This document shows, piece after piece, positions 34,281 to 46,022 of a DNA stretch of 64,000 bases. The DNA comes from Zygnema circumcarinatum (lineage: Eukaryota > Streptophyta > Zygnematophyceae > Zygnematales > Zygnemataceae). The position numbers and the translations under genes are program-made. Location of the stretch: the NCBI GenBank assembly GCA_037447605.1, contig CM074804.1, positions 6,042,162-6,106,161 on the forward strand, read 5' to 3'. Under the pieces are notes generated by a model. That model had not been told where the DNA came from and ran no database searches. It saw only the letters and a program-made list of their open reading frames with translations. Numbering within the stretch: the first letter of the stretch is position 1; every line of letters begins with the position of its first letter.

Positions 34281-36325
34281 GGAAAATTCTATGGAAAATT
34301 CTATTCTCACACCTTTTTTGTCTACACACAGACCTCTTTTCGCTGGGCAGATTTTAAAATAGACAAAAAAGGAAAACACCTTTCACACCTTTTTTTTTTT
34401 CACCTTTTTTTTCACATGTTTTTGGAATCGACACACGCTACTAGTCCTGAGCGGCCGAGCGCCGTGAGACCTTTTTCTGTCGGGCAGATTTTACTCCTTA
34501 TCATTTATTTTCAGAGAAAAAAATATCTGCCTGCCCGAATCCGCTCGGAGCGGAAGATCCGTCCGCCACGAGATCGTTCGCGGGTGGCCGTCCTTCACAC
34601 GTGCAATAATTTTCCGCCGTCGATATTCACGCAGATCGCACCATGGCAGATCACCGTTCGATCAGCAGCCGAGCTCTGTCCCACGTGTCCCACCCAATCC
34701 GGCTCCAAGGACCGTACAAAAGGCGTACGCCCGCAGCTTCGAGGAAAGTCAAAAAACGTAATAATTAAAGTTGAGTGCCTGTACCAATCACAGTTTGCCA
34801 CGTTTAAAAAGAGCACGCGGCAGATGATGATTGGTTCAAGCTCGCAATGTAAGGAATTTAGACTTTCCTCGAAGCTGCGACCGTACGAGCTGTGTACGGA
34901 CCTCGAGCCTGCTCGGGTGGGACACGTGGGCGTGTGCCATTCGCTGGAACCGAGCCCATCGAAAGGTGATCTGCCGTGGTGTGATCTGCTCTAGAATCGA
35001 CGGTGTATAGTTTCTGCACGTGTGAAGGACGGCCACCCGCGAACGATCTCGTGGCGGACGGATCTTCTGCTCCGAGTGGATTCGGGCAGGCCGATATTTT
35101 TTTCTTTGAAAAAAACAAGAAGGGGTAAAATCTGCCCGATGGAGAAAGGTGTGTATCGATTTCAAAAAGGTGGGAAAAAAATGGTGAAAAAAAAAAAGGT
35201 GAGAAGGTGTGAAAGGTGTGTTCTTTTTTTGTGCTATTTTAAAATCTGCCCGTCGAAAAGAGGCCTGTGTGTAGACAAAAAAGGTGTGAGAATAGAATTT
35301 GGAAAATTCTTTTCTCACACCTTTTTTGTCTACACACAGGCCTCTTTTCGACGGGCAGATTTTAAAATAGCACAAAAAAAGAACACACCTTTCACACCTT
35401 CTCACCTTTTTTTTTTCACCCTTTTTTTCACACCTTTTTGAAATCGATACACACCTTTCTCCATCGGGCAGATTTTATCCCTTCTTGTTTTTTTCAAAGA
35501 AAAAAATATCGGCCTGCCCGAATCCACTCGGAGCAGAAGATCCGTCCGCCACGAGATCGTTCGCGGGTGGCCGTCCTTCACACGTGCAGAAACTATACAC
35601 CGTCGATTCTAGAGCAGATCACACCACGGCCGATCACCGTTCGATCGGCAGCCGGGCTCGATTCCAGCGAATGGCACACGCCCACGTGTCCCACCCGAGC
35701 AGCTCCTGGTCCGTACACAACTCGTACGGTCGCAGCTTCGAGGAAAGTCTGAATTCCTTATATTGCGAGCTTGAACCAATCACCACCTGCCGCGTGCTCT
35801 TTTCAGACGTGGCAAACTGTGATTGGTATAGGCACTCAACTTTAATTATTACGTTTTTTGACTTTCCTCGAAGCTGCGGGCGTACGCCTTTTGTACGGTC
35901 CTTGGAGCCGGCTTGGATGGGACACGTGGGACAGAGCCCGGCTGCTGATCGAACGGTGATCTGCCATGGTGCGATCTGCGTGAATATCGACGGCGGAAAA
36001 TTATTGCACGTGTGAAGGACGGCCACCCGCGAACGATCTCGTGGCGGACGGATCTTCCGCTCCGAGCGGATTCGGGCAGGCAGATATTTTTTTCTCTGAA
36101 GATAAATGATAAGGAGTAAAATCTGCCCGACAGAAAAAGGTCTCACGGCGCTCGGCCGCTCAGGACTAGTAGCGTGTATCGATTTCAAAAAGGTGTGAAA
36201 AAAAGGGTGAAAAAAAAAAGGTGAGAAGGTGTGAAAGGTGTGTTCTTTTTCTGTGCTATTTTAAAATCTGCCCGGCGAAAGGAGGCCTGTGTGTAGACAA
36301 AAAAGGTGTGAGAATAGAATTTTCC
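34281..36325. mobile_element. Composite of two foldback MULE-like units
   Basis: The outer ends GGAAAATTCTAT... and ...AGAATTTTCC are flanked by the 8-bp duplication TATTTGTA (34273-34280 and 36326-36333), so the outer borders behave as one insertion. Inside are two full foldback units, about 34293-35300 and 35302-36325, abutting at AGAATTTGGAAAATTC. Each has the arm structure of 33202-34226. It either moved as one unit or one copy inserted into the end of another. Confidence 0.75.
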
Positions 36326-37366
36326 TATTTGTAACGCATATTCCAATACGTGGGTGGATAATATCGACATTTTGAACATATAGTAACAATTAGGGCTTTT
36401 CAGCGTCGTTATATCCGTAATGGCGTCACTACTGGCGCAGGATCTGCAGTGGTGCAATTCCGTTCCCGGAAAAAAAGTCAGTATATCCATGCTGTTCTTA
36501 TAAACAGTGTCACTATAACGTGATTAGACTGTATTCACACCCTTTTTGCCTACACACAGACCTTTTTTCGCCGGGCAGATTTTAAAATAGACAAAAAAGG
36601 ATTAAAAACGGAAAATGTTTTTTTCACACCTCTTTGGAATCGGTACACACCTTGTTCCGGCGGGCAGATTTTATCTCACAATCCGCTCGGAGCGGAAGAT
36701 CCGTCCTCCACGAGATCGTTCGCGGGTGTCCGTCCTTTTCACGTGCGTTCAATCTTCGCCGTCGATTCCTTCGCAGATCGCACCATGGCAGATCACCGTT
36801 CGATCTGCAGACGGGCTCGGTCCCAGCGAATGGCACGCGCCCACGTGTCCAACCCAAGTCGGCTAAAAGGTTCGTACAGAAGTCGTACGGTCCCAGCTTC
36901 GAGGAAAGGCGAAATACCGTACATTAAGTGCCTGGCCAATCACAGTTCGCCATGTCATAAAAAAGGACACGTGACACATGATTTTTTTTTTTTTTTTTTC
37001 CTTTTTAGATTGATATTTAATTCTGTGCCGTACCGCGTATCTGCTTGGGACGAGTATCAAACAAGCGTCGACGCCGCCCGCCACGTGGCGTCACGAGAGG
37101 GCTGTTACGCCCTTTGGGAACTGCAATTGCGAACCGCCACGTGTCCTGGTGCATACATGGCCCGCCGTCATTGGAAGGGGGTCGAAGAGTGGCGAGTCTC
37201 GAAGTCGTTGTCCGCGGGAGGGAGAGCGCGGGCGAGAGCGACCGCCCTCACCGAGTTCTCCCCGTTCACTCCTCGTGTGAGGAGGGAGGGAAGGAGGTAG
37301 GGGAGGGAGGGAGGCAGGCCAGGCAGGGCTGCAGATTTCTGCACCGAGGGAGTGGGAGCGGCTGTC

Positions 37367-40300
37367 ATGGATGCCGGCGCCTGTTGCCTGTTAGGGCCCT
37401 CCTGCTCCTTGAGAGGGCTCGGCAGGCCAGGCTTACAGGCGGGACGGTCAGCTAGTTCTGGAGCTGCTTGCAGAGCAGAAGCGCAAGCAGCGTGTACAGG
37501 ATTTGATACACGTATGAGATTAGCGTGTGGAGATAATGCAATTTTGGCACTAGATGATTCAAGGAGAGCGTACAGGCGGTTGAGGGGAAAGGCAGCAGGG
37601 TGGAAGAAACAAAGGAGAATTCTTGCTAGGGTTAGCCTGCCAGGCTGCGTCGCCTCACTTTCTGTTGCAGGTGTGGAGAATGGGAGCATTGTGGACGGTT
37701 CAGATGAGGATGTTCCGATGGGTATGGGACCTTTCAAGCAGCTGGAGAGTACGCCCATGGTGGAAGAAGCCTGGAAACTTCTTCGAGCTGCCGTAGTAAC
37801 CTACTGTGGTCAACCGGTTCGTTTCATTCGCTACTTCATCCCGTTCATGGCATCCTGAACTGTGCGGCAATAGGCTGGACGATGTGTGTGAGAAGCAGAG
37901 AATGGCGAAGACTTCTTCCGGTTCATCTCTTTTCTATAGACCAAAAGATTTGATTGGTCTGCATGAATTGATGAGGCAGGGATGTGTGTTTTGACTTTGT
38001 TGATGTCTCGGCGGCATGCAGGTGGGCACACTAGCGGCCTGTGATCCCACTGACCTCACGCCCCTAAATTACGACCAAGTTTTTATTCGGGATTTCATCC
38101 CATCTGCGCTAACGTTCATGTTGTCAGGGGAGCACGAGATTGTTCGCAACTTTCTTGTGCACACACTACAGCTGCAGGTGAACTTGCTACCTTGTAGTGG
38201 ACGTCGCGTGCTCTCCTTTAAAGGCGAGGTCTTGCCAGTTGCAAGTAGGCATTTACATGAAAAAGGCAGAGGAATAGAGCTCCGTATTGAAGAGATGATG
38301 CAATCTGAAGAAATTCAGAATATGCTTTCCACTCCTTTTATGGTAATCTGCTGCCTGATGATGGAATTAGGTGAACATGGAGTGGCCAATTGGCGGTTCC
38401 ACTATTCTATTGCTGACATAAATTGGTGGCGTGTTGCACTGGAGTTGGTTTCGTTCGACTGAGCAGAGCTGGGAGAAATCAGGTGCCCATGCTGTCCCAT
38501 TGATAACTGTCTTTTTTGTTCAGCACCTTGAACACCGAGTAAGGACTTGCAGTGTATGCTTTAAGTATGGTCAGTGTAGATCACGTGTTATCTCTTTGCG
38601 TAAAGAAGACCCATTGGAAACAACTCAATGGGATGTTTATGTTACATTGATGTGGTTTTAAACTCATTTTTCAGTGGTTTTTTAAAGACTCATCACGCCA
38701 ATTTCTTCCAGTCAAATTGTGGTGTTATTAGAGCCCCGTTGACTTTCACTAAAGCTCGCGTTACGGGTGCAGTGGATTGTTTCACTCCGGGAGAGGGTCT
38801 CATGCCAGCGAGCTTCAAAGTGCGGCAAACGGCTGTGGAGGGTCATGAGGGCCTATGGGAGGAGCACCTTGACCCGGACTTTGGCGAGTCAGCGATTGGG
38901 AGAGTCGCTCCTGTAGATTCAGGTGTTGTGCATTTAACCTTTGGGCCCTGCTGCTGTAATGAACAGGACATTCGCCCCAGGACCTGTACATGTGATCATG
39001 TGCTGCCACAAAAAGAGCGCGGAAAGAGGTGGGACGTTTCGGGATGTAAATACAAACGGAATAAATTCTGACATTACATGCCGTCATGTGTTCATCTTGT
39101 TGGACGGATGAGGGTTAAAGTTCGAAGTATGTATATTATCCAAAACTAACGATCAGCCATTAACGATCAGCTGCTCTCTAAAGAAGATGGTGGGAGCAGA
39201 TGCTGGAAGTCGGAGACAATTGGATTGCAAGACAGGGTAGGGACGTCGTGCTGAGATGCTATGGGCCGGCCATGCAGGGCTGTGGTGGATCATGTTGCTG
39301 CGTGCGTACGGCAAATGCACAGGGGACCTTTCGCTTCAGCAGCGTGTTGATTTTCAAACAGGCATCAAGCTGATCCTGAAGGTCTGCCTAGCCGACCATT
39401 TTGACATGTTTCCAACCCTCATTACCACTGATGGGCCATGCATGATTGATCGTCGTCTCGGCATCCACGGTCATCCTCTTGAGATTCAGGTGAGATTTCT
39501 TAGTTGTGATCCATATATAATTAGAAAAGGCATCCCTTTTGCCGCCCTGCTTTGCCAGCTCATCCCTGAGGGGCCCTAACTGAGGTTTGGAAGCTTTCTG
39601 CAGTCTCTATTCTACGGTGCTCTGAGGGCAGCGCGTGAAATGATTACACCTGAAAATGGAGGGGTGGAGTTAATCCGGGCAGTCAATGCGCGGCTGACAG
39701 CCCTGTGCTTTCACATCCGCGAGTACTACTGGGCGGACCTGAGAAAGATCAACGCTATCTACCGCTATAAGACAGAGGAATACTCTCATGAAGCTGTGAA
39801 CAAGTTTAATATTTATCCCGAGCAGATAAGCCCTTGGCTGTTGCTTTGGATCCCAGACAAGGGTGGCTACTTTGTAGGCAATGTGCAGCCTGCCCATATG
39901 GACTTCCGTTTTTTCATGCTTGGGAACCTTTGGGCGATTGTCAGCTCTTTGGCCTCAGCAGAGCAAAGCGAAGCAATTTTAGACCTTATTGAGGCCAAAT
40001 GGGAGGATTTGATTGGACACATGCCTATGAAGATTTGCTTCCCTGCTCTGGAGGGCGAGGAATGGCGCATTATTACTGGAGCTGATCCAAAGAACACGTG
40101 CGTGCTTGTGATTCAATGGCGGGTTGGGGTTTCCAGTTGAACTTTGTTGGATTTCTACCCATACTCTGCTGAAGTTTTGATGTTGAATCTTGGTGTTGCG
40201 TACTTATTGAGTCTGAATCTGCTGTCACAACATGGGTGAGAGGTGCAGGCCCTGGTCGTACCATAATGGCGGGTCATGGCCAGTGTTGCTTTGGCAGGTA

Positions 40301-41046
40301 CTCCCTTTCGGTCACATGGACTCTCGCCTGCTTTTCCTAGAAAACAACAAAGCGGCAGGAAAATGTGCCGGCCGTTTTTGGAATGCTAACATACATGTGA
40401 AACTTTCAGCTTCTCATTCCCTTTGGTGTGCAGTGTGGAACTGACTATGCTTTTCAATGACTGCTCTGTGACTCGAGGCAGCTGATCGTGGCATTCCTTG
40501 TTAAATGTTGCAGTTTACATTAGCCTGTATCAAAATGGGCCGCCCAGAGGTGGCGCAAAGAGCTGTGGAAGTCGCTGAGAGACGATTGTGCACTGACCGT
40601 TGGGCCGAGTATTATGACACAAGGTGGGCCCTCGGCCTGGGCCTGCCTGCATTAACACGGCGGCCTCTAAATGCATGACCTTGTACCTGTGGTTTCTTGC
40701 TCAGCGGGCTGACACTCTGCATTTAACTTAGCAAGATGTGGAGTTTGCCTCACTCATCAAGTAAAGAGTCTTATTGATGAATTGTAGAAGGTCATTTGAT
40801 TGCTCTTCGCTTTGTGGGAGGGAGGGCAGGAGTGGGCGTTTCATTGGCAAGCAGGCGCGCCTGCATCAGACGTGGTCCATCGCCGGCTACCTTGCTGCCA
40901 AGCAGCTGCTTGCAAACCCGCAGGCGGCGGCCCTTCTGATCGCGGAGGAGGACTGGGAGATCGTGGAGGCGACCTCCTGTCTGCTCGCGGCCAATCCGCG
41001 GCGCAAGCGCGGCCGCCCGCCCACTCCCCCATCTGCTCCCTATTAG
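37367..41046 (+). CDS. Alkaline/neutral invertase (GH100)
   Basis: Hydrolyses sucrose to glucose and fructose at neutral pH. Exons: 37367-37816, 38022-38177, 38467-38482, 38773-38922, 39278-39489, 39604-40097, 40249-40297, 40514-40623, 40830-41046. Phases agree throughout, giving about 617 residues. Signatures include [24 protein letters not shown], the [14 protein letters not shown] block (probable catalytic Asp), [37 protein letters not shown] (probable catalytic Glu), [11 protein letters not shown] and [14 protein letters not shown]. The ATG at 37367 gives a 100+ residue extension rich in Ala, Arg, Gly and Ser, which fits the organelle-targeted alpha clade; the organelle is uncertain. A 16-nt micro-exon (38467-38482) supplies SWEKS. 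A possible AATAAA signal is at 41428-41433. Confidence 0.95.
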
Positions 41047-42467
41047 TCGCCCTCAGGCTCACATGTTCCACAATTTTTCATACGGTATTGTAGCAGGGTG
41101 TTTCCTTGGATGGCATTATAGCCCCAGCTCGGTGTCACGGCTGCGAAAATGCCCACATGGGCGTGTATACGTCAGCCGCGTATTTGGGCATTCATGACAA
41201 GGGTATCGTTACTATAAACGAGATGGTTCCTTGAAGAATAATTTTGCATTCAAAGCAATGCCAACGATGTTTTAAGCTTCGGTTGGTTGTCCGAAGGGGG
41301 TTGTTCGAGTTCCTTCCCAGTGTAGAGTCTTGTGCGCATTCAATTGTTATTGTTTTATCTGTAACGCATAGCAGGACGAAGGAGGTATTCGTCTTGCATA
41401 GTTAGTGCGTCATGGAACGTCGATTGCAATAAAGTGAGAGGATGTCAGCTGTACTTTAAGATTCAAACTTCCAAGATTGTATCATCATTCAAGAGCACGG
41501 TTCAATTGAAGTCAGGCTGCTTGTGATTGGCTTAAAACGGCTTATGGCCAGAGCGTCCCCTTGCATGTGCCATGCGGCATCTCCTATTACAGTGGTGAAG
41601 TCCACTTACCCTTCCTTAGTCAGTGGATGCCAATAGAGGTAGAGGGAGAGTGCAGATTCATCGGAGGGTGTAGAGATTAGCATCCTTTGAGGATTGGACA
41701 CGCAATTAAGGAAGTGTCAAGCAGGGTTTGTAGAACTCTGTTAGAGGAAAGGGAACATCTAGTTCGTTGGCACGTTGGAGTAGCATGTGAGAAAAGACAA
41801 GAACCCAAAGTTTGTGTACAAGAGGAGAGTGGCAAAACGATGCAATCTGCGTCGGCCTTGGAGGACCACCTTGTACAGGGTAGGCTGATTAGCTTAGAGG
41901 GGGTAGAAGGGTGTTCCAAAATTGGACTTGGCGGATGGTGCAGAAGGAGAGCTTGTCCATGGGGACAAGTTGACTCATGTAGTGAGGTCCCAGGATCGTG
42001 CAGCAAAGGTAATCGGCGGAGAAGGCACTTCATGTTGGAAGCCCACAACAATGGCGTGAGGATCCTGCGGTACATCAGGAGCCATTGGTTGGTCATGTAC
42101 GTGATGGTTGGTGGGAGACCGTGCCAAGAGGTCGAAATCCCTTGTTTGATGATTGATGGCTGGGCATGCGTCATCTGCATGCGTGTCCGGGAAAGGGGAG
42201 AAGGATCCCGCGAGGTTGCGCAAAGGTTGCCTCAGGAGGCTCGCCCCTGCGGCCGTCCCAAATCGCAAGTCCCAAGTTCCCGACCGCATTTGCAGAGGCT
42301 TTCTGTTCGATCGACTGTCATAATCAGAGTCGTAAAGTAGTAACCACCTCCAATTCATTCTGGCATTGACTAATCCCTGGCTAAACCTAGTCACCGCCAG
42401 TCAGCCACCTCCTGCATGTCCGCCTCCGAGGGGTCCAATTCGTACCGTCCGTACCTCGAAGGTACAG
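41047..42467. other. Invertase 3' flank, unassigned DNA
   Basis: Contains a possible polyadenylation signal (41428-41433). Overlapping frames of 217 residues (+, 41687-42340) and 167 residues (-, 41677-42180) have no recognisable domain and no splice-supported extension. I do not call them genes. Confidence 0.4.
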
Positions 42468-42469
42468 TA

Positions 42470-42950
42470 CAGTCAACAGTCCTCATATTTTCGCCATGGT
42501 TTTGGCAAATATGAGGCGAAAATATTGATTTTTGCAAATAGAAGGTTCGTGTTACCAATAGACGGGCGGTATTGTTAGAGTTCATGTTGGACCGTACGTA
42601 TCGTACCGCGCCATATCGTACCGTATCGTACCGTTATGTTAAGTATCGTATCGTATCGTGTCGTATCGGAGCCAAGGAGGAGGAAAGACGAGCGAGCTCC
42701 ACTTACGGCGGCACGTGCGGAAAGATTCGGTGAGTTTTGCTGAAGCCCGTAACGGCTAGTACAGCAAGTACGGCAAGTACGGCTAGTACGGTTTTTAGGG
42801 TTTCTAGGGTTTTAGGGTTTTAGGGGTACGAATAGTACGGGTAGTAGGGCCAACACAGAGTTACCGTACAAAAAGGTGGTTTCGGCAAAATCGGGGCGAA
42901 TTTCTTGGGGACGCACTGTACAGGGTGGAAAATATGAGGACTGCTGACTG
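42470..42950. mobile_element. Pogo/mariner-like MITE (about 481 bp)
   Basis: Ends are TA plus CAGTCAACAGTCCTCATATT (left) and the inverse of CAGTCAGCAGTCCTCATATT (right), one mismatch apart. TA borders and CAGT ends fit Tc1/mariner non-autonomous elements. Its interior carries TCGTATCG/CGTACC runs and telomere-like TTTTAGGG units near 42795-42825. Confidence 0.75.
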
Positions 42951-42986
42951 TACCACTAGGGACTTACAGTACATTTGTCTGTACAA

Positions 42987-43187
42987 AGGGGAGTCAGACC
43001 TTGACCATCGCCAAATCAATTTCGTAAGCCTGTCGGGCGAATTAAGCATTGGCTAGGTACGCATTTCGGTATGGCTGGGGTCGGCGGAGCCGCGGATCCC
43101 GATCCGGAATTCGTACACGAAAGTAGCGACTTTTAGTATAAGAAATTCGGGAATTTCGTAAGCGATGGTCAAGGTCTGACTCCCCCT
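42987..43187. mobile_element. MITE of the AGGGGGAGTCAGACC family (201 bp)
   Basis: Terminal inverted repeats GGGGAGTCAGACCTTGACCA extending to ATCGC, about 24 bp. CTTACGAAAT-type motifs lie just inside. The same end occurs at 20560. No clear target duplication. Confidence 0.75.
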
Positions 43188-44564
43188 ATAACCGACTTTT
43201 AGAGTTTTAGATTTCAGAATTAGAACGTTCTAATAACTAAGAGTTTCAGGGTTTAAAACACTTTTAGAACTTGCCATACGACCTTTAAAATTGAACATCC
43301 GCTAGCTTGAATGGCACATTTCATCCGTACGAACATACAGCCGTACGCTTGTTCGGCCCTAAAAGTTGTTTTATAAAACGGCCTTACTTTTAGGGTAGTG
43401 ATATTTCCACCCCTTTTTTGGATCCAAACACCCCTGCCCGGCCGGGCAGACATAAAAAAGGACAAATAACGGAAAGTGGCGTTTTCACACCTTTTTAGAA
43501 TCGATACAACACCTTTTTCCGTCGGGCAAATTTTATTTTTCAAAAAAAAGGTCGAAACCCTAAAGAGTGCGTCCGCCCTGCCACAAGATGTACTTGCATT
43601 TCGGTACATTCCTGTACGGTATTATACGGCATCCTATTAGTTCCGTTGAGTTAAAGCTCGGTCCGAACCTCTACTCGCCAGTAAATCCAGGAACGTAAGA
43701 TCCAACTGAGACACGGCACGTGCACAAATTTGTACACGTGGCAGATAACCATTGGCTATAGATCAAGGCCCGACGCTACGTGTGCAGCCGATTAACGGCC
43801 GTTTTATGGTCCTATGTTCTAGTAACTGCCCCACGGAACAAGACCAAAAACTGACTAAGATCAGTCCAAGGTTGCGAAACTGGCTATGTTCTATGGAAAT
43901 TTTCAGTCAGGCCGACATTATGGACTTATGGATGGGGTCCAGCCATGGGCATGGCTTCATATTGAGCATGGCCATCGCCAGAGCAAGCCATAGGTTGTAA
44001 GCCCTATAGGTTGTAAGGCTTAACATACATCCTCAAGAACATAACGCTTACATTTACAACAACAAACTACTGCCCATTGTTTGGTGAATCGACTTCTTGA
44101 ACACAAATTATGTTCAATAGGGTTCCTGCCGCTCAGCAAGAGGCAGGCTGTTCCTCAAAAGATAGAATTGGTTCTACACAGTCTGAAGCTTTGCTCCTAT
44201 TCCAAAAACACTTGTCAACTGGCAGCCCACTGAGGTGTGTAAAATGAGCCAAAAGATTAAGCAAGACATTACTACAATCTACAACAAACTCTTTTGTTCC
44301 TCGATTTTGTTCTCTCTAGTGATAGCTCTCTCGCTTCTAGACAGATGTTTTATTGAAGCTCTATCGCCAGATGCCTTGTTTTCATGACAACCCTTACCCC
44401 CACCTGCAGCCCTCCCAAACCACCATTATTTGGCTGTTATAAAAACAACTGCATAAGGGACCACAAAGAACTCATTGCAAAGGACTTAAGGACAAAAAAA
44501 AAAGTGAAGGGTAGAAACGTACCCTAGGCTCAACCACCCTGCCCCCTCTGAAAGCAGCTGGGAA

Positions 44565-44768
44565 GGTCCTTCATCGATGGTGATCACTTTTTGCGAACAA
44601 GTTCTTGAGTTATGCCCTGCTTGACTGCAAACCCTACACTTAGGTCCTTCTACATATTCAAAGTGAGGTCCTTCATCGATGGTGATCACTTTTTGCGAAC
44701 AAGTTCTTGAGTTATGCCCTGCTTGACTGCAAACCCTACACTTAGGTCCTTCTACATATTCAAAGTGA
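44565..44768 (-). repeat. 102-bp tandem duplication encoding two zinc knuckles
   Basis: Two near-identical 102-bp units (44565-44666 and 44667-44768) each encode 34 residues with the knuckle CRVCSQAGHNSRTC (CX2CX4HX4C). In-frame duplication inside the transposase tail. Confidence 0.95.
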
Positions 44769-45500
44769 GATTTATCTCTGATGATGCTCGTCTTCTTCTT
44801 AGAACCTACTGGTCTACCACGTTTCTTAACTACAACTAAAGGCTCGTGAATTTCAACTTTTGGCGTATCCAGGACTTCACTAAGGCGAGCCATCAAGCTG
44901 CCTGCACGAGGATTCCCAACACTGAGTACTTCCTGTAAAGTACCTGTCATCTTCTCCATAAATGGTTCATATGGTAGCGCAACTACATTGACACTTGGAA
45001 AAGCCAAAGGATTCTTGATCAATAGCCACTGCTCATGAATGTCTTGTAAATAGATTGGAGTTTTGGTTTCTAAACAGCCCCGAATATAATGATGACAGGG
45101 TAGCCCCCATGACTTTGTGAACTGCATACTGCATATCTGCTCTTCATATCCCCCATTTTCAGCAAGTTTTATCTGTTCCAACAGTTTGTCCATAGCAAAT
45201 TCAGAAACCTTGAAGATCAAATCCTTGAAACAATGATGGTTGAAACGATGTGCCAATCGCTGTTTCTGCTTCTCGATAGCAGCATTGAGTTCTACTTGTT
45301 GATTAGCCAACATAAGCCCCAATCGCTTTGTTGCCAGAAATAAGTGCAATGTTCCCACACCGAGATATGACTTGATCTTATGATGGTTTCCCTCTACTCG
45401 AGATGTGCTAGCGTTACCGAAGTGGGGAAACTCATCTACAAAGCATGCTACAAATCTCTCCTTGTGTGGCATCCATGTCTTATTAACGTAATGCCAAGCA

Positions 45501-46022
45501 TGTAGCGAACTGAACGCTACAGACACCATGATGCCCTGCGCGTCATGGAGACCGTTACTATCATGCCGTCGGCATTCTGGAGTTAATTGTGCGGTTCGGC
45601 CGTACAAGGCCTCCGTACAACCGTACGGCTCGGGCGTACGGACCCGTATGCATCTGTACGAACAGTACGGATGGTACGGACTGTCGGCGACTTTTCGGCG
45701 CGACGTGTCGCGTTCGTCAAGGGCGCGAGATCCAATCTCGTGCGGCGTGGTTCGTCGTGTACGTACATTGGAATTGGCTAGCGGCAATGAAAGGTCGTTG
45801 ACTTTTTCCAATGTTGGCCACATGGCATTTCGCTATTGGCTAGCCCTGCTCCCGGCCCCTCACGCTGGTAGAGGGTTCGACGGGGGGAGCGTATAAGGGG
45901 CGTGGAGCGTATGCAAGAGTATCAGAGATGCGGCACTTGCATACACTCTGGAAACCAGCATTACTCATTCATGTGACTTAGTCTCCAGCAGGTTTTGGGC
46001 TTTGTGCTCAAGGCTTGTTACA
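45501..46022. mobile_element. Solo LTR (522 bp) inserted in the MULE transposase
   Basis: Starts TGTAGCGAACTGAACGCTAC and ends GGCTTGTTACA. It is flanked by the 5-bp direct repeat AAGCA (45496-45500 and 46023-46027). It contains GCGTATAAGGGG near 45889-45900 that could act as a TATA region. No internal retroelement domain is present, so this is a solo LTR. Its ends match the 145-bp element at 22925-23069. Confidence 0.92.

Larger units (their letters stand above)
32959..36531. mobile_element. Tc1/mariner (pogo)-like element carrying two later insertions
   Basis: The outer inverted repeats share AGTCTAATCACGTTATAGTG (left 32963-32982, right 36511-36530). Both ends are bordered by TA, as expected of Tc1/mariner insertions. 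Without the inserted elements its own length is about 500 bp, with no transposase, so it is a non-autonomous element. Its interior hosts the elements at 33202-34226 and 34281-36325. Confidence 0.65.
32943..36980. mobile_element. Host MULE-like element, left arm, split by later insertions
   Basis: Starts GGAGGAAAATGCTAT at 32943, like the GGAAAATTCTATTCTC ends of its relatives. It is interrupted at 32959 and resumes at about 36532 with TATTCACACCCTTTTTGCC, ACACACAGACC and CGCCGGGCAGATTTTAAAATAG. It continues to a central CCAATCACAGTTCGCCATGT region near 36940-36960. No inverted right arm follows, so it is truncated. The order and motifs match one arm of the complete element at 33202-34226. Confidence 0.6.

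Noticed and set aside
33109-36015. Several 100-350 residue frames within the transposon nest
   Set aside because: They recur as repeats and inverted repeats of the same DNA, in both orientations, and carry no protein domain.
41687-42340. 217-residue open frame downstream of invertase
   Set aside because: No recognisable domain, overlapping open frame of similar size on the other strand, no splice-supported partner.
44486-45823. 445-residue frame as one intact protein
   Set aside because: Its first ~108 residues are translated from the antisense of a solo LTR; only the part below 45500 is transposase.
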